12,783 bases of DNA from Clostridiales bacterium (GTDB taxonomy: Bacteria > Bacillota > Clostridia > Christensenellales > Borkfalkiaceae), in the NCBI GenBank assembly GCA_015069525.1, contig SVIK01000041.1, positions 1 to 12,783 on the forward strand. The letters are read 5' to 3'. This document shows positions 1 to 4,916 of the stretch, piece by piece (within the stretch, counting starts at the first letter, position 1; the number at the start of each line of letters is the position of its first letter). Both the position numbers and the translations under genes were made by a program. The notes under the pieces are model-generated. The model saw only the letters and a list, made by a program, of their open reading frames with translations, was not told the DNA's origin and did no database searches.

Positions 1-2
1 GA

Positions 3-420
3 GGCGGAGTAGCTCCGCCCCCAAGTCTTTCTATTTTTCGTTGTCGCTTGTATGTAGCGGTATCGTCGATAGGGTTGTGCGCCTCCCAACCTTTTTAGGC
101 GGTGGCGTGTCGCCAGAGCTGAATTTTTCTATTTTTTGTTGTCGCTTGTATGTAGCGGTATCGTCGATAGGGTTGTGCGCCTCCCAACCTTTTTAGGCGG
201 TGGCGTGTCGCCAGAGCTGAATTTTTCTATTTTTCGTTAACGCTTGTATGTAGTGTTATCGTTGATAAGGGTTAAGGGACGGCGTCCCTTATGGGGTGTA
301 GGGGCAACGCCCTTACGACGCTCTGTCAAGAGCCACCGTTAGGTGGAAACAAGCCCCTAAAAAGCAAAACGTAGTTTTGCGTTATCAACGTCGATAGACG
401 TTTAAGTGGCGTGTCGCCAC
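3..420. repeat. Run of compact 3-4 nt-loop hairpins, gene-free stretch
   Basis: This otherwise empty stretch is packed with perfect short inverted repeats that have loops of three or four bases: ggcggag-tag-ctccgcc (3-19), tggcg-tgt-cgcca (103-115 and 201-213), aagggac-ggc-gtccctt (274-290), gggc-aac-gccc (about 302-312), ccacc-gtta-ggtgg (333-346), gcaaaac-gta-gttttgc (364-380), aacgtc-gata-gacgtt (387-402) and gtggcg-tgt-cgccac (406-420). The last shares its 13-base core with the copies inside the 98-bp repeat. The pattern suggests dispersed palindromic intergenic elements, but that is an inference. I see no coding sequence here. Confidence 0.7.
28..268. repeat. 98-bp tandem direct repeat, 2.4 copies
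   Basis: Two nearly identical 98-bp units lie head to tail at 28-125 and 126-223; I see one base difference (C39 versus T137). A partial, more diverged third unit covers about 224-268. Each full unit contains the string CGCTTGTATGTAGCGG, a ggttg/caacc hairpin followed by five T (73-77 with 87-91 in copy 1), an overlapping cgcct/aggcg stem (80-84 with 97-101), and the compact hairpin TGGCG-TGT-CGCCA (103-115). The two larger stems interleave, so they cannot form a simple nested fold together. No open reading frame of note runs through the repeat. It has no short-repeat/unique-spacer pattern, so it is not CRISPR. Function is unknown. Confidence 0.85.
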
Positions 421-452
421 AGTACGAAAATTGCATAGTAAAGACAAAGAAA

Positions 453-485
453 AACACCCCCGAATAATCGGGGGTGTTGCTTTTT
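453..485. terminator. Bidirectional intrinsic terminator downstream of gap
   Basis: A perfect 11-bp stem, aacacccccga (453-463) with tcgggggtgtt (468-478), has a four-base loop. On the + strand it is followed by GCTTTTT. On the - strand it is followed by TTTTTCTTTGTC. It sits about 50 bases past the gap stop codon, so it most likely ends the gap transcript, and it could also stop transcription coming from the left edge. Confidence 0.9.
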
Positions 486-495
486 AAGCGATTAT

Positions 496-511
496 CGTTT
501 CACGTGAAAAC
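496..511. promoter_or_regulatory. parS-like palindrome (TTTCACGTGAAA)
   Basis: The 16-mer CGTTTCACGTGAAAAC contains a perfect 12-bp palindrome (498-509). From memory, the Firmicute ParB/Spo0J site parS is TGTTTCACGTGAAACA or very close. This site matches 13 of 16 positions, with mismatches at 1, 15 and 16. The left half-site is nearly intact and the right one is shifted by an extra A. It could be a degenerate parS, a site for another CACGTG-binding factor, or chance. It lies between the gap terminator and the gap stop codon. Confidence 0.35.
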
Positions 512-526
512 GAAACTTTTTTTCGA

Positions 527-1546
527 TTAAAGTTCAGCGAAGTACTTAATCGTTCTAACCATTTGGCTGGTGTAGGAGTTTTCGTTGTCATACCAAGAAA
601 CAACCTTAACAAGCGTCGTGCCGTCGCCCATGGGCATGCACTTCGTTTGCGTAGCGTCGAAGAGGGAACCGTAGGTGATACCGATGATGTCGGAGGATAC
701 GATTTCTTCTTCCGTATAACCGAAGGACTTGGAAGCAGCTGCCTTCATTGCTGCGTTTACCGTAGCTGCGTCAACTTCGCTTTCGCAGATAGCAACGAGT
801 TGGGTAAGCGAACCGGTGGGAACGGGAACGCGTTGTGCGCAACCGTCAAGCACGCCGTTAAGTTCGGGGATAACAAGACCAATAGCTTTTGCTGCACCCG
901 TGGAGTTGGGAACGATGTTTGCAGCAGCCGCACGAGCACGACGGAAGTCGCCCTTTCTATGAGGTCCGTCAAGAACCATTTGGTCGCCCGTGTAAGCGTG
1001 AATCGTGGTCATGTAGCCTTTCTTAATTTTGGAAAGCTTATTAAGCGTGTTTGCCATGGGAGCAAGGCAGTTGGTTGTACAGGACGCTGCGGAGATGATG
1101 GTATCGTTCTTCGTAAGCGTCTTTTCGTTTACGCTGTAAACGATGGTAGGAAGGTCGTTGCCTGCGGGAGCAGAAATAACAACTTTCTTAGCGCCAGCTT
1201 TGATGTGCGCTTCGGATTTAGCCTTAGACGTGTAGAAGCCGGTGCATTCAAGCACTACGTCTACGTCAAGTGCGCCCCAAGGGCAGTTCACAGCGTCTTT
1301 TTCAGCGTAGATTTTAATCGTTTTGCCGTTAACGGTAATCGTACCTGCTTCGTCGTCAGCAGAAACCGTTTCTGCAAGAGCATATCTGCCTTGTGCCGTG
1401 TCATACTTCAAAAGGTGAGCGAGCATGGAAGGGCTGGTAAGGTCGTTGATAGCGACTACGTCATAACCTTCTGCGCCGAACATCTGTCTGAATGCAAGAC
1501 GACCGATACGGCCGAAACCGTTGATTGCAACTTTTACGTTTGCCAT
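527..1546 (-). CDS. gap: Glyceraldehyde-3-phosphate dehydrogenase, type I
   Basis: The product oxidises and phosphorylates glyceraldehyde 3-phosphate to 1,3-bisphosphoglycerate with NAD+ in cytosolic glycolysis. The 339-residue length is normal. The N-terminal Rossmann motif NGFGRIG (9-15) is followed by AINDL (32-36), whose Asp35 points to NAD rather than NADP. The active site SAASCTTNCLAP carries catalytic Cys155, and His183 in TIHAYTGDQ is the partner base. The C-terminal SWYDNENSYT motif is intact. The start ATG lies eight bases past GGAGGAA (- strand, 1557-1561 core). It is transcribed alone: a promoter lies at 1638-1666, a terminator separates it from the upstream regulator gene, and another terminator follows at 453-478. 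No catalytic residue is missing. Confidence 0.98.
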   Translation of the reverse strand: MANVKVAINGFGRIGRLAFRQMFGAEGYDVVAINDLTSPSMLAHLLKYDTAQGRYALAETVSADDEAGTITVNGKTIKIYAEKDAVNCPWGALDVDVVLECTGFYTSKAKSEAHIKAGAKKVVISAPAGNDLPTIVYSVNEKTLTKNDTIISAASCTTNCLAPMANTLNKLSKIKKGYMTTIHAYTGDQMVLDGPHRKGDFRRARAAAANIVPNSTGAAKAIGLVIPELNGVLDGCAQRVPVPTGSLTQLVAICESEVDAATVNAAMKAAASKSFGYTEEEIVSSDIIGITYGSLFDATQTKCMPMGDGTTLVKVVSWYDNENSYTSQMVRTIKYFAEL

Positions 1547-1598
1547 AATAGAAATTCCTCCAAAAAAAATGTTAAAATTATTTAATACGTGTTATTTA

Positions 1599-1630
1599 GA
1601 CAAACGGAAAAATGACACTCCGTTTTCGTC
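1599..1630 (-). promoter_or_regulatory. Hairpin/inverted repeat in gap 5' leader
   Basis: In the initially transcribed region of gap, AAACGGA and TCCGTTT (1602-1608 and 1619-1625) form a 7-bp stem with a 10-base loop. It is extended by GAC/GTC on the outside (1599-1601 and 1628-1630) across a small bulge. It begins a few bases after the predicted transcription start. It may stabilise the mRNA 5' end or act as an operator; the sequence does not decide between these. Confidence 0.5.
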
Positions 1631-1637
1631 CAATGAT

Positions 1638-1666
1638 ATTTTACCACACTTTTTCTCTTTCGTCAA
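1638..1666 (-). promoter_or_regulatory. Sigma-A promoter of gap
   Basis: On the - strand, TTGACG (1661-1666) and TAAAAT (1638-1643) are separated by exactly 17 bases. Both boxes are near consensus, as expected for a strongly expressed glycolytic gene. The start of transcription would be near 1631. Confidence 0.85.
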
Positions 1667-1704
1667 TAATTTTGCGCGTAGTATATGAAAATTATTTACG
1701 CAAA

Positions 1705-1732
1705 AACAAAAAAGAACGGCGTTGACCGTTCT
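1705..1732 (-). terminator. Intrinsic terminator of the XRE regulator gene
   Basis: On the - strand AGAACGG (1726-1732) pairs with CCGTTCT (1713-1719) around a six-base loop, followed by TTTTTTGTTTTT. It lies just past the regulator stop codon and upstream of the gap promoter, so the two genes on this strand are separate transcription units. Confidence 0.85.
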
Positions 1733-1739
1733 CTTTTCA

Positions 1740-2048
1740 CTACTCACTCATAGCTTTAAGCGTGGATAAAGCGATTGCGTTTTTCTTGTCGGGGATTTTG
1801 CGAAACGCTTCCAATAATTCAATTTCTTCCGCCGTTAAATCGCCCGCCTCAACGTCCGCGTACATACTGATTACCGAAACACCAAGCGCGGAGCATACGT
1901 TTTCTATTGATTCGCGTGTGGGCGTAGCCTTTTTGTTGTTATACCAATTATAAACGGTATTCGGCGTAATGCCTGCTTGCGTAGCGAGCATAGATTTTGT
2001 CCAACGTTTTTCTTTTCTTAATTTGTCGATTTTTTCTACAATATCCAC
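1740..2048 (-). CDS. XRE-family helix-turn-helix transcriptional regulator
   Basis: This 102-residue protein has an N-terminal lambda-repressor-like HTH (HTH_3) at about residues 5-62. The turn and recognition helix are visible as MLATQAGITPNTVYNWYNNKKATPT, with the family's typical ALGVSVISMYAD ending. A short helical tail follows (LTAEEIELLEAFRKIPDKKN), common in small clostridial XRE proteins and possibly used for dimerisation. The start is GTG at 2046-2048, with GAGGA nine bases upstream; an ATG at 2064 is in another frame. It is divergent from the gene at 2191. An inverted repeat lies within its own predicted promoter, so autorepression is likely. Targets are unknown. Confidence 0.9.
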   Translation of the reverse strand: MDIVEKIDKLRKEKRWTKSMLATQAGITPNTVYNWYNNKKATPTRESIENVCSALGVSVISMYADVEAGDLTAEEIELLEAFRKIPDKKNAIALSTLKAMSE

Positions 2049-2075
2049 AAAAATAATTCCTCATTACAATCTATA

Positions 2076-2104
2076 ATTATATTTTAATACAATTTCAATT
2101 GTAA
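2076..2104 (-). promoter_or_regulatory. Promoter of the XRE regulator with embedded operator-like repeat
   Basis: On the - strand, TTACAA (2099-2104) and TATAAT (2076-2081) are 17 bases apart; the -10 box is perfect and the -35 box is weak. The spacer and -35 contain the inverted repeat TACAATT-TC-AATTGTA (2088-2103), placed where a bound repressor would block RNA polymerase. Confidence 0.6.
2088..2103. promoter_or_regulatory. Candidate operator for the divergent regulator
   Basis: TACAATT and AATTGTA form a perfect 7-bp inverted repeat with a two-base centre. Related half-sites recur in the same intergenic region: TACAAT at 2065-2070 and CAATTGTG at 2138-2145. The last overlaps the -35 box of the rightward promoter. 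The arrangement resembles the paired operators of phage-type or XRE-type divergent control regions. The assignment to this regulator is an inference from position. Confidence 0.55.
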
Positions 2105-2140
2105 AATACGAATTATAAATGAAAAATACTCATATTGCAA

Positions 2141-2169
2141 TTGTGTTTTCCAAAAAAATGTGCTATAAT
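2141..2169 (+). promoter_or_regulatory. Extended -10 promoter for the 133-aa gene
   Basis: TTGTGT (2141-2146) is followed after 17 bases by a perfect TATAAT (2164-2169), preceded by TG one base upstream (TGCTATAAT), an extended -10 that compensates for the weak -35. The CAATTG half-site overlaps the -35 box. Confidence 0.7.
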
Positions 2170-2190
2170 TAACAAAAAGAGGAGAGAAAA

Positions 2191-2592
2191 ATGGATACGA
2201 TAAAAGAATTTGAGTCGTTAACGATAGATTTTCCGTTGCGTATTGACGACACGCCGTTTGGGAAGCGGTGCGAATTATTAAGCGCGGTACAGCAAAGCTT
2301 AATGATGTATTTTGTCAAAGCGTATAAAGGAAAGAGGAGAGAAGAAAAATTGTTAAACGGTATGTTTCTTCTAAATAAAATGTTTCAAGGAGAGGAGGAT
2401 TTTCAAGAAAAAATTTTAGAGATAAGGGATAAAGAGATAAAAAGTTATACCGCCTTACCCCAAGAAATATTACGGGGTGTAAGCGATATAGAGGACGTGT
2501 TTTTTGGGGAATATTCAAAAGAAACCTACGCCTTATTAAAAGGTTGGTTTTTTGAAGAGAGAGAAAAATTACGCGTGCAAAAAATCAGGTAA
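2191..2592 (+). CDS. Hypothetical protein divergent from XRE regulator
   Basis: I do not recognise this 133-residue protein. It is charged and predicted soluble: no signal peptide, no membrane segment and no cysteine pair of zinc-finger type (its only Cys is Cys28). It looks mostly alpha-helical, with Lys/Glu-rich stretches. It starts at an ATG five bases after AGAGGAGAG and ends before the shared terminator at 2598-2624. Its codons lean towards TTA, AAA, ATA and TTT more than those of the neighbouring housekeeping genes, which may indicate horizontal acquisition. The divergent regulator and operator-like repeats suggest that it is the regulated target. A toxin, phage-derived or stress role is possible, but nothing in the sequence shows it. 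Confidence 0.8.
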   Translation: MDTIKEFESLTIDFPLRIDDTPFGKRCELLSAVQQSLMMYFVKAYKGKRREEKLLNGMFLLNKMFQGEEDFQEKILEIRDKEIKSYTALPQEILRGVSDIEDVFFGEYSKETYALLKGWFFEEREKLRVQKIR

Positions 2593-2597
2593 AAGAA

Positions 2598-2624
2598 AAA
2601 ACGGCCCGAAAATCGAGCCGTTTT
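2598..2624. terminator. Bidirectional terminator between the 133-aa gene and fba
   Basis: An 8-bp stem, aaaacggc (2598-2605) with gccgtttt (2617-2624), has an additional inner CG/CG pairing. A-rich and T-rich arms on both sides allow it to work for both convergent genes, whose stop codons flank it (2592 and 2640). Confidence 0.8.
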
Positions 2625-2639
2625 ACGTTGTCAAAATGA

Positions 2640-3578
2640 TTAAAGCGCTTTGCCAGCAGAGCCAAGCACGTTGACAATCTTGTGCTTAACCATTTCCTTC
2701 ATCATTGCGCGCGCGTCGCCAAGGTATTGACGAGGGTCGAAGTGGGAAGGAGCGTCGCTAAAATGCTTTCTAATCGCCGCCGTGAACGCTACGCGAAGGT
2801 CAGAGTCGATATTGATTTTGCAAACCGCCATTTGCGCCGCTTTTCTAAGTTCGCTTTCAGGGATACCGATAGCGTCGGGCATATGTCCGCCGAATTGGTT
2901 TACGATAGCAACCTTATCTTGGGGAACGGAGGACGCGCCGTGCAATACGATGGGGAAACCGGGAAGTCTTTTGCCGATTTCTTCCAAGATATCCAAACGG
3001 AGCTTAGGGTCTTGACCAGGTTTAAACTTATATGCGCCGTGGCTTGTCCCGATAGCGATTGCCAAGGAGTCGATTCCCGTTCTCGCCGTGAATTCTTCTA
3101 CTTCGTCGGGGGAGGTGAATTGCGCGTCGGCAGCGGCAACGTTTACGTCGTCTTCGATACCTGCGAGTTTACCAAGTTCCGCTTCAACGACTACGCCGTG
3201 TGCGTGCGCGTATTCTACAACTTTTTTCGTAATTTCGATATTTTCTTCCCAAGGATGCGAAGAAGCGTCAATCATAACGGAGGTAAAACCGCTGTCGATA
3301 GAAGCTTTACAAATTTCGAAATCTGCGCCGTGGTCGAGGTGCATAGCGATGGGAATATCCGTCGTTTCAACAGCCGCTTCGACAAGCTTTTTCAAGTATA
3401 CGGGGTTCGCATACTTTCTTGCGCCGGCAGAAACCTGCAAAATAACGGGGGATTTTTCTTCGTTAGCGGCTTCAACGATAGCTTGAATCATTTCCATGTT
3501 GTTTACGTTGAACGCGCCGATTGCGTACTTCCCAGCGTACGCTTTCTTAAACATATCGGTAGTTGTCACCAAAGGCAT
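2640..3578 (-). CDS. fba: Class II fructose-1,6-bisphosphate aldolase
   Basis: This zinc-dependent enzyme cleaves fructose 1,6-bisphosphate to dihydroxyacetone phosphate and glyceraldehyde 3-phosphate in glycolysis, and runs the reverse reaction in gluconeogenesis. From the ATG at 3576-3578 it is 312 residues. HLDHGADFE carries catalytic Asp82 and zinc ligand His83. The other zinc ligands are His180 (GTSHGAYKF) and His213 (VLHGASSVP). The phosphate/substrate loop NIDSDLR (256-262) is intact. An upstream in-frame ATG would add 18 residues (MNMGYNTIV...), but GGAGGA at 3587-3592 is eight bases before the chosen start and the extension overlaps the promoter, so I reject the longer form. The gene has its own promoter and ends at a shared terminator. 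Confidence 0.97.
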   Translation of the reverse strand: MPLVTTTDMFKKAYAGKYAIGAFNVNNMEMIQAIVEAANEEKSPVILQVSAGARKYANPVYLKKLVEAAVETTDIPIAMHLDHGADFEICKASIDSGFTSVMIDASSHPWEENIEITKKVVEYAHAHGVVVEAELGKLAGIEDDVNVAAADAQFTSPDEVEEFTARTGIDSLAIAIGTSHGAYKFKPGQDPKLRLDILEEIGKRLPGFPIVLHGASSVPQDKVAIVNQFGGHMPDAIGIPESELRKAAQMAVCKINIDSDLRVAFTAAIRKHFSDAPSHFDPRQYLGDARAMMKEMVKHKIVNVLGSAGKAL

Positions 3579-3614
3579 AATAAATGTCCTCCAAATTTTA
3601 TTTCGTACGATAGT

Positions 3615-3643
3615 ATTATAGCCCATATTCAAAAAAAAAGCAA
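3615..3643 (-). promoter_or_regulatory. Sigma-A promoter of fba
   Basis: On the - strand, TTGCTT (3638-3643) and a perfect TATAAT (3615-3620) are 17 bases apart. The same box pair, TTGCTT-17-TATAAT, precedes the lipoprotein gene at 5966-5994. Transcription would start near 3608, leaving a leader of about 30 bases. Confidence 0.7.
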
Positions 3644-3811
3644 TAAAAAGGGGCGGGGAAAACGCAAAAAAATCCCATATTGTCGAAAAAATAAAAGAAG
3701 AAAAGGCTTTGCCTAAACAATATATATAATATAGGAATCATAAAGGATTTTGGCTCGTAAAAAATTTTTTAAAAAAATTAAAAAAAAGTGAAAAAGTGGG
3801 CGCAAAACAGC

Positions 3812-3840
3812 TTGACTTAAATTTCTTTTCATAATACAAT
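3812..3840 (+). promoter_or_regulatory. Sigma-A promoter of the rplM-rpsI operon
   Basis: TTGACT (3812-3817) and TACAAT (3835-3840) have a 17-base spacer, and the -35 is near consensus. A-rich tracts upstream (3763-3795) could act as an UP element. Transcription should start near 3847, exactly where the structured leader begins. Confidence 0.8.
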
Positions 3841-3846
3841 AAATAG

Positions 3847-3925
3847 GCAAGTTGGTAAAAACGCTTGAAAATCCCGTTTTTCCCCGTTAGTTGAACGTGT
3901 TTTTCCAAACGATTTTACAAACTGC
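3847..3925 (+). ncRNA. Structured 5' leader of rplM (candidate r-protein autoregulatory RNA)
   Basis: The leader starts with GCAAGTTGGTAAAA (3847-3860), which pairs with TTTTACAAACTGC (3913-3925): 12 base pairs interrupted by one bulged A (3850) and one G/A mismatch. This stem encloses a region with smaller hairpins: acg/cgt (3861-3863 with 3875-3877, extendable to aaaaacg/cgttttt by opening the closing stem) and cgtt/aacg (3885-3888 with 3894-3897). Long-range closure beginning at the predicted transcript 5' end is typical of ribosomal-protein leaders. An L13 leader family exists in Firmicutes; I cannot confirm membership by eye. The leader ends 45 bases before the rplM start. No terminator follows, so any control would be translational or through RNA stability. 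Confidence 0.5.
3859..3887 (+). repeat. 29-nt dispersed motif, copy 1 (rplM leader)
   Basis: This stretch, core CGCTTGAAAATCCCGTTT, recurs at 9448-9476 with 26 of 29 bases identical in the same orientation. Here it lies inside the structured rplM leader; the other copy forms part of the rubrerythrin terminator. It has a small cg...cg-closed hairpin and ends in CCCCGT in both places. Confidence 0.6.
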
Positions 3926-3970
3926 AAGAGAAAATGAAAAAATACACACGGAATAAGGAGTAAACATATT

Positions 3971-4402
3971 ATGAAAACCTATATGGCGCACGCCGAAACG
4001 GTTGAAAGAAAATGGTACGTTGTAGACGCAACGGGCGTAGCGCTCGGTCGTCTTGCTACCAAAGTGGCTTCCGTTCTTCGCGGTAAGCATAAGCCCACCT
4101 TCACTCCCAACGTAGACACGGGTGATTTCGTTATCGTTATCAACACCGATAAGGTCGTTTTGACGGGTAAGAAGTTGGAAGACAAATATTATAGATATCA
4201 CACCGGCTACATCGGCGGTTTGAAAGAAATTTCCTACAAGAAGTTGATGGCTGAAAAGAGCGACCTTGCCGTTTACGAAGCGGTAAAAGGTATGCTTCCC
4301 AAAAACAGCCTCGGCAGAGCGACGCTTAAAAAGCTTCGCGTTTACAAGGGCGCTGAACACAATCATGCGGCTCAGAAACCCGAAGAACTTAAAGTGGACT
4401 AA
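3971..4402 (+). CDS. rplM: Large ribosomal subunit protein uL13
   Basis: L13 is an early-assembling 50S protein that binds 23S rRNA. The 143-residue length is usual. Family hallmarks are the N-terminal KWYVVDATGVALGRLATKVAS, the FTPNVDTGDFVIVIN block, the YYRYHTGYIGGLKE region and the MLPKNSLGR motif near residues 108-116. AAGGAG lies 10 bases before the ATG. It is the first gene of a two-gene operon and is followed after 16 bases by rpsI, an arrangement conserved across bacteria. Expression is probably controlled by the leader described at 3847-3925. Confidence 0.98.
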   Translation: MKTYMAHAETVERKWYVVDATGVALGRLATKVASVLRGKHKPTFTPNVDTGDFVIVINTDKVVLTGKKLEDKYYRYHTGYIGGLKEISYKKLMAEKSDLAVYEAVKGMLPKNSLGRATLKKLRVYKGAEHNHAAQKPEELKVD

Positions 4403-4418
4403 AGGAGAGGATTGAAAA

Positions 4419-4832
4419 ATGGCAAAAGCAAGTGTGAAAAAGAAGATTCAATTCTGGGGAACGGGTAGAAGAAAGAAGGCTATCGCTCGTGTACGTCTTA
4501 TCCCTGGTGGCAACGGAACGATTGTTATTAACGACCGTGCTTTTGAAAATTATTTCCCCCAAGGTACGTTGCAATACATCGTTAAGCAACCCCTTGTTGC
4601 TGTGGAAGTAGAAAGCAAATACGACGTTATGGTTAACGTTATCGGTGGTGGTTATACCGGTCAAGCAGGTGCAATCCGCCTTGGTATCGCTCGTGCGCTC
4701 CTCGAAGCGGAAGAAAACTGCCGTCCCGTATTGAAGGCTGCTGGTTTCTTGACCAGAGACCCTCGTGCAAAGGAAAGAAAGAAGTACGGCTTGAAGAAAG
4801 CTCGTCGCGCTCCTCAATTCTCGAAGAGATAA
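4419..4832 (+). CDS. rpsI: Small ribosomal subunit protein uS9
   Basis: S9 sits in the 30S head, and its basic C-terminal tail reaches the P-site tRNA. The protein has 137 residues, with the GTGRRKKAIARV motif (14-25), GGGYTGQAGAIRLGIARAL in the centre, FLTRDPRAKERKKYGL, and the invariant C-terminus KARRAPQFSKR. The N-terminal extension (MAKASVKKK) is short and basic. AAAGGAGAGG precedes the ATG. It is cotranscribed with rplM and ends at a strong terminator at 4850-4881. Confidence 0.98.
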   Translation: MAKASVKKKIQFWGTGRRKKAIARVRLIPGGNGTIVINDRAFENYFPQGTLQYIVKQPLVAVEVESKYDVMVNVIGGGYTGQAGAIRLGIARALLEAEENCRPVLKAAGFLTRDPRAKERKKYGLKKARRAPQFSKR

Positions 4833-4849
4833 TTTCGAATATGCAAACG

Positions 4850-4881
4850 AAAAAGGAAATGTCTTGTGCATTTCCTTTTTT
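4850..4881 (+). terminator. Intrinsic terminator of rplM-rpsI
   Basis: AAAAAGGAAATG (4850-4861) pairs with CATTTCCTTTTT (4869-4880) around a seven-base loop, ending in a run of T. It closes the ribosomal operon 17 bases after the rpsI stop. Confidence 0.92.
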
Positions 4882-4916
4882 ATGTTTTTTGCTATAAAAT
4901 TTTGGTGGGTGTTTTT

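Noticed and set aside
28..268. CRISPR-like array
   Set aside because: The whole 98-bp unit is repeated, including what would be the spacer, and there are no nearby cas genes.
563..1585. Long open frame on the + strand opposite gap (340 codons)
   Set aside because: It lies antisense to gap with a Cys/Arg/Val-rich composition typical of a shadow frame, no family motif and no ribosome binding site.
2682..3716. Long open frame on the + strand opposite fba (344 codons)
   Set aside because: It is antisense to an intact aldolase, runs on into the intergenic promoter region and shows no domain signal.
3661..3811. Small gene in the A-rich stretch between fba and rplM
   Set aside because: No start codon with a ribosome binding site and a sustained frame; the sequence is A/T tracts and promoter elements.
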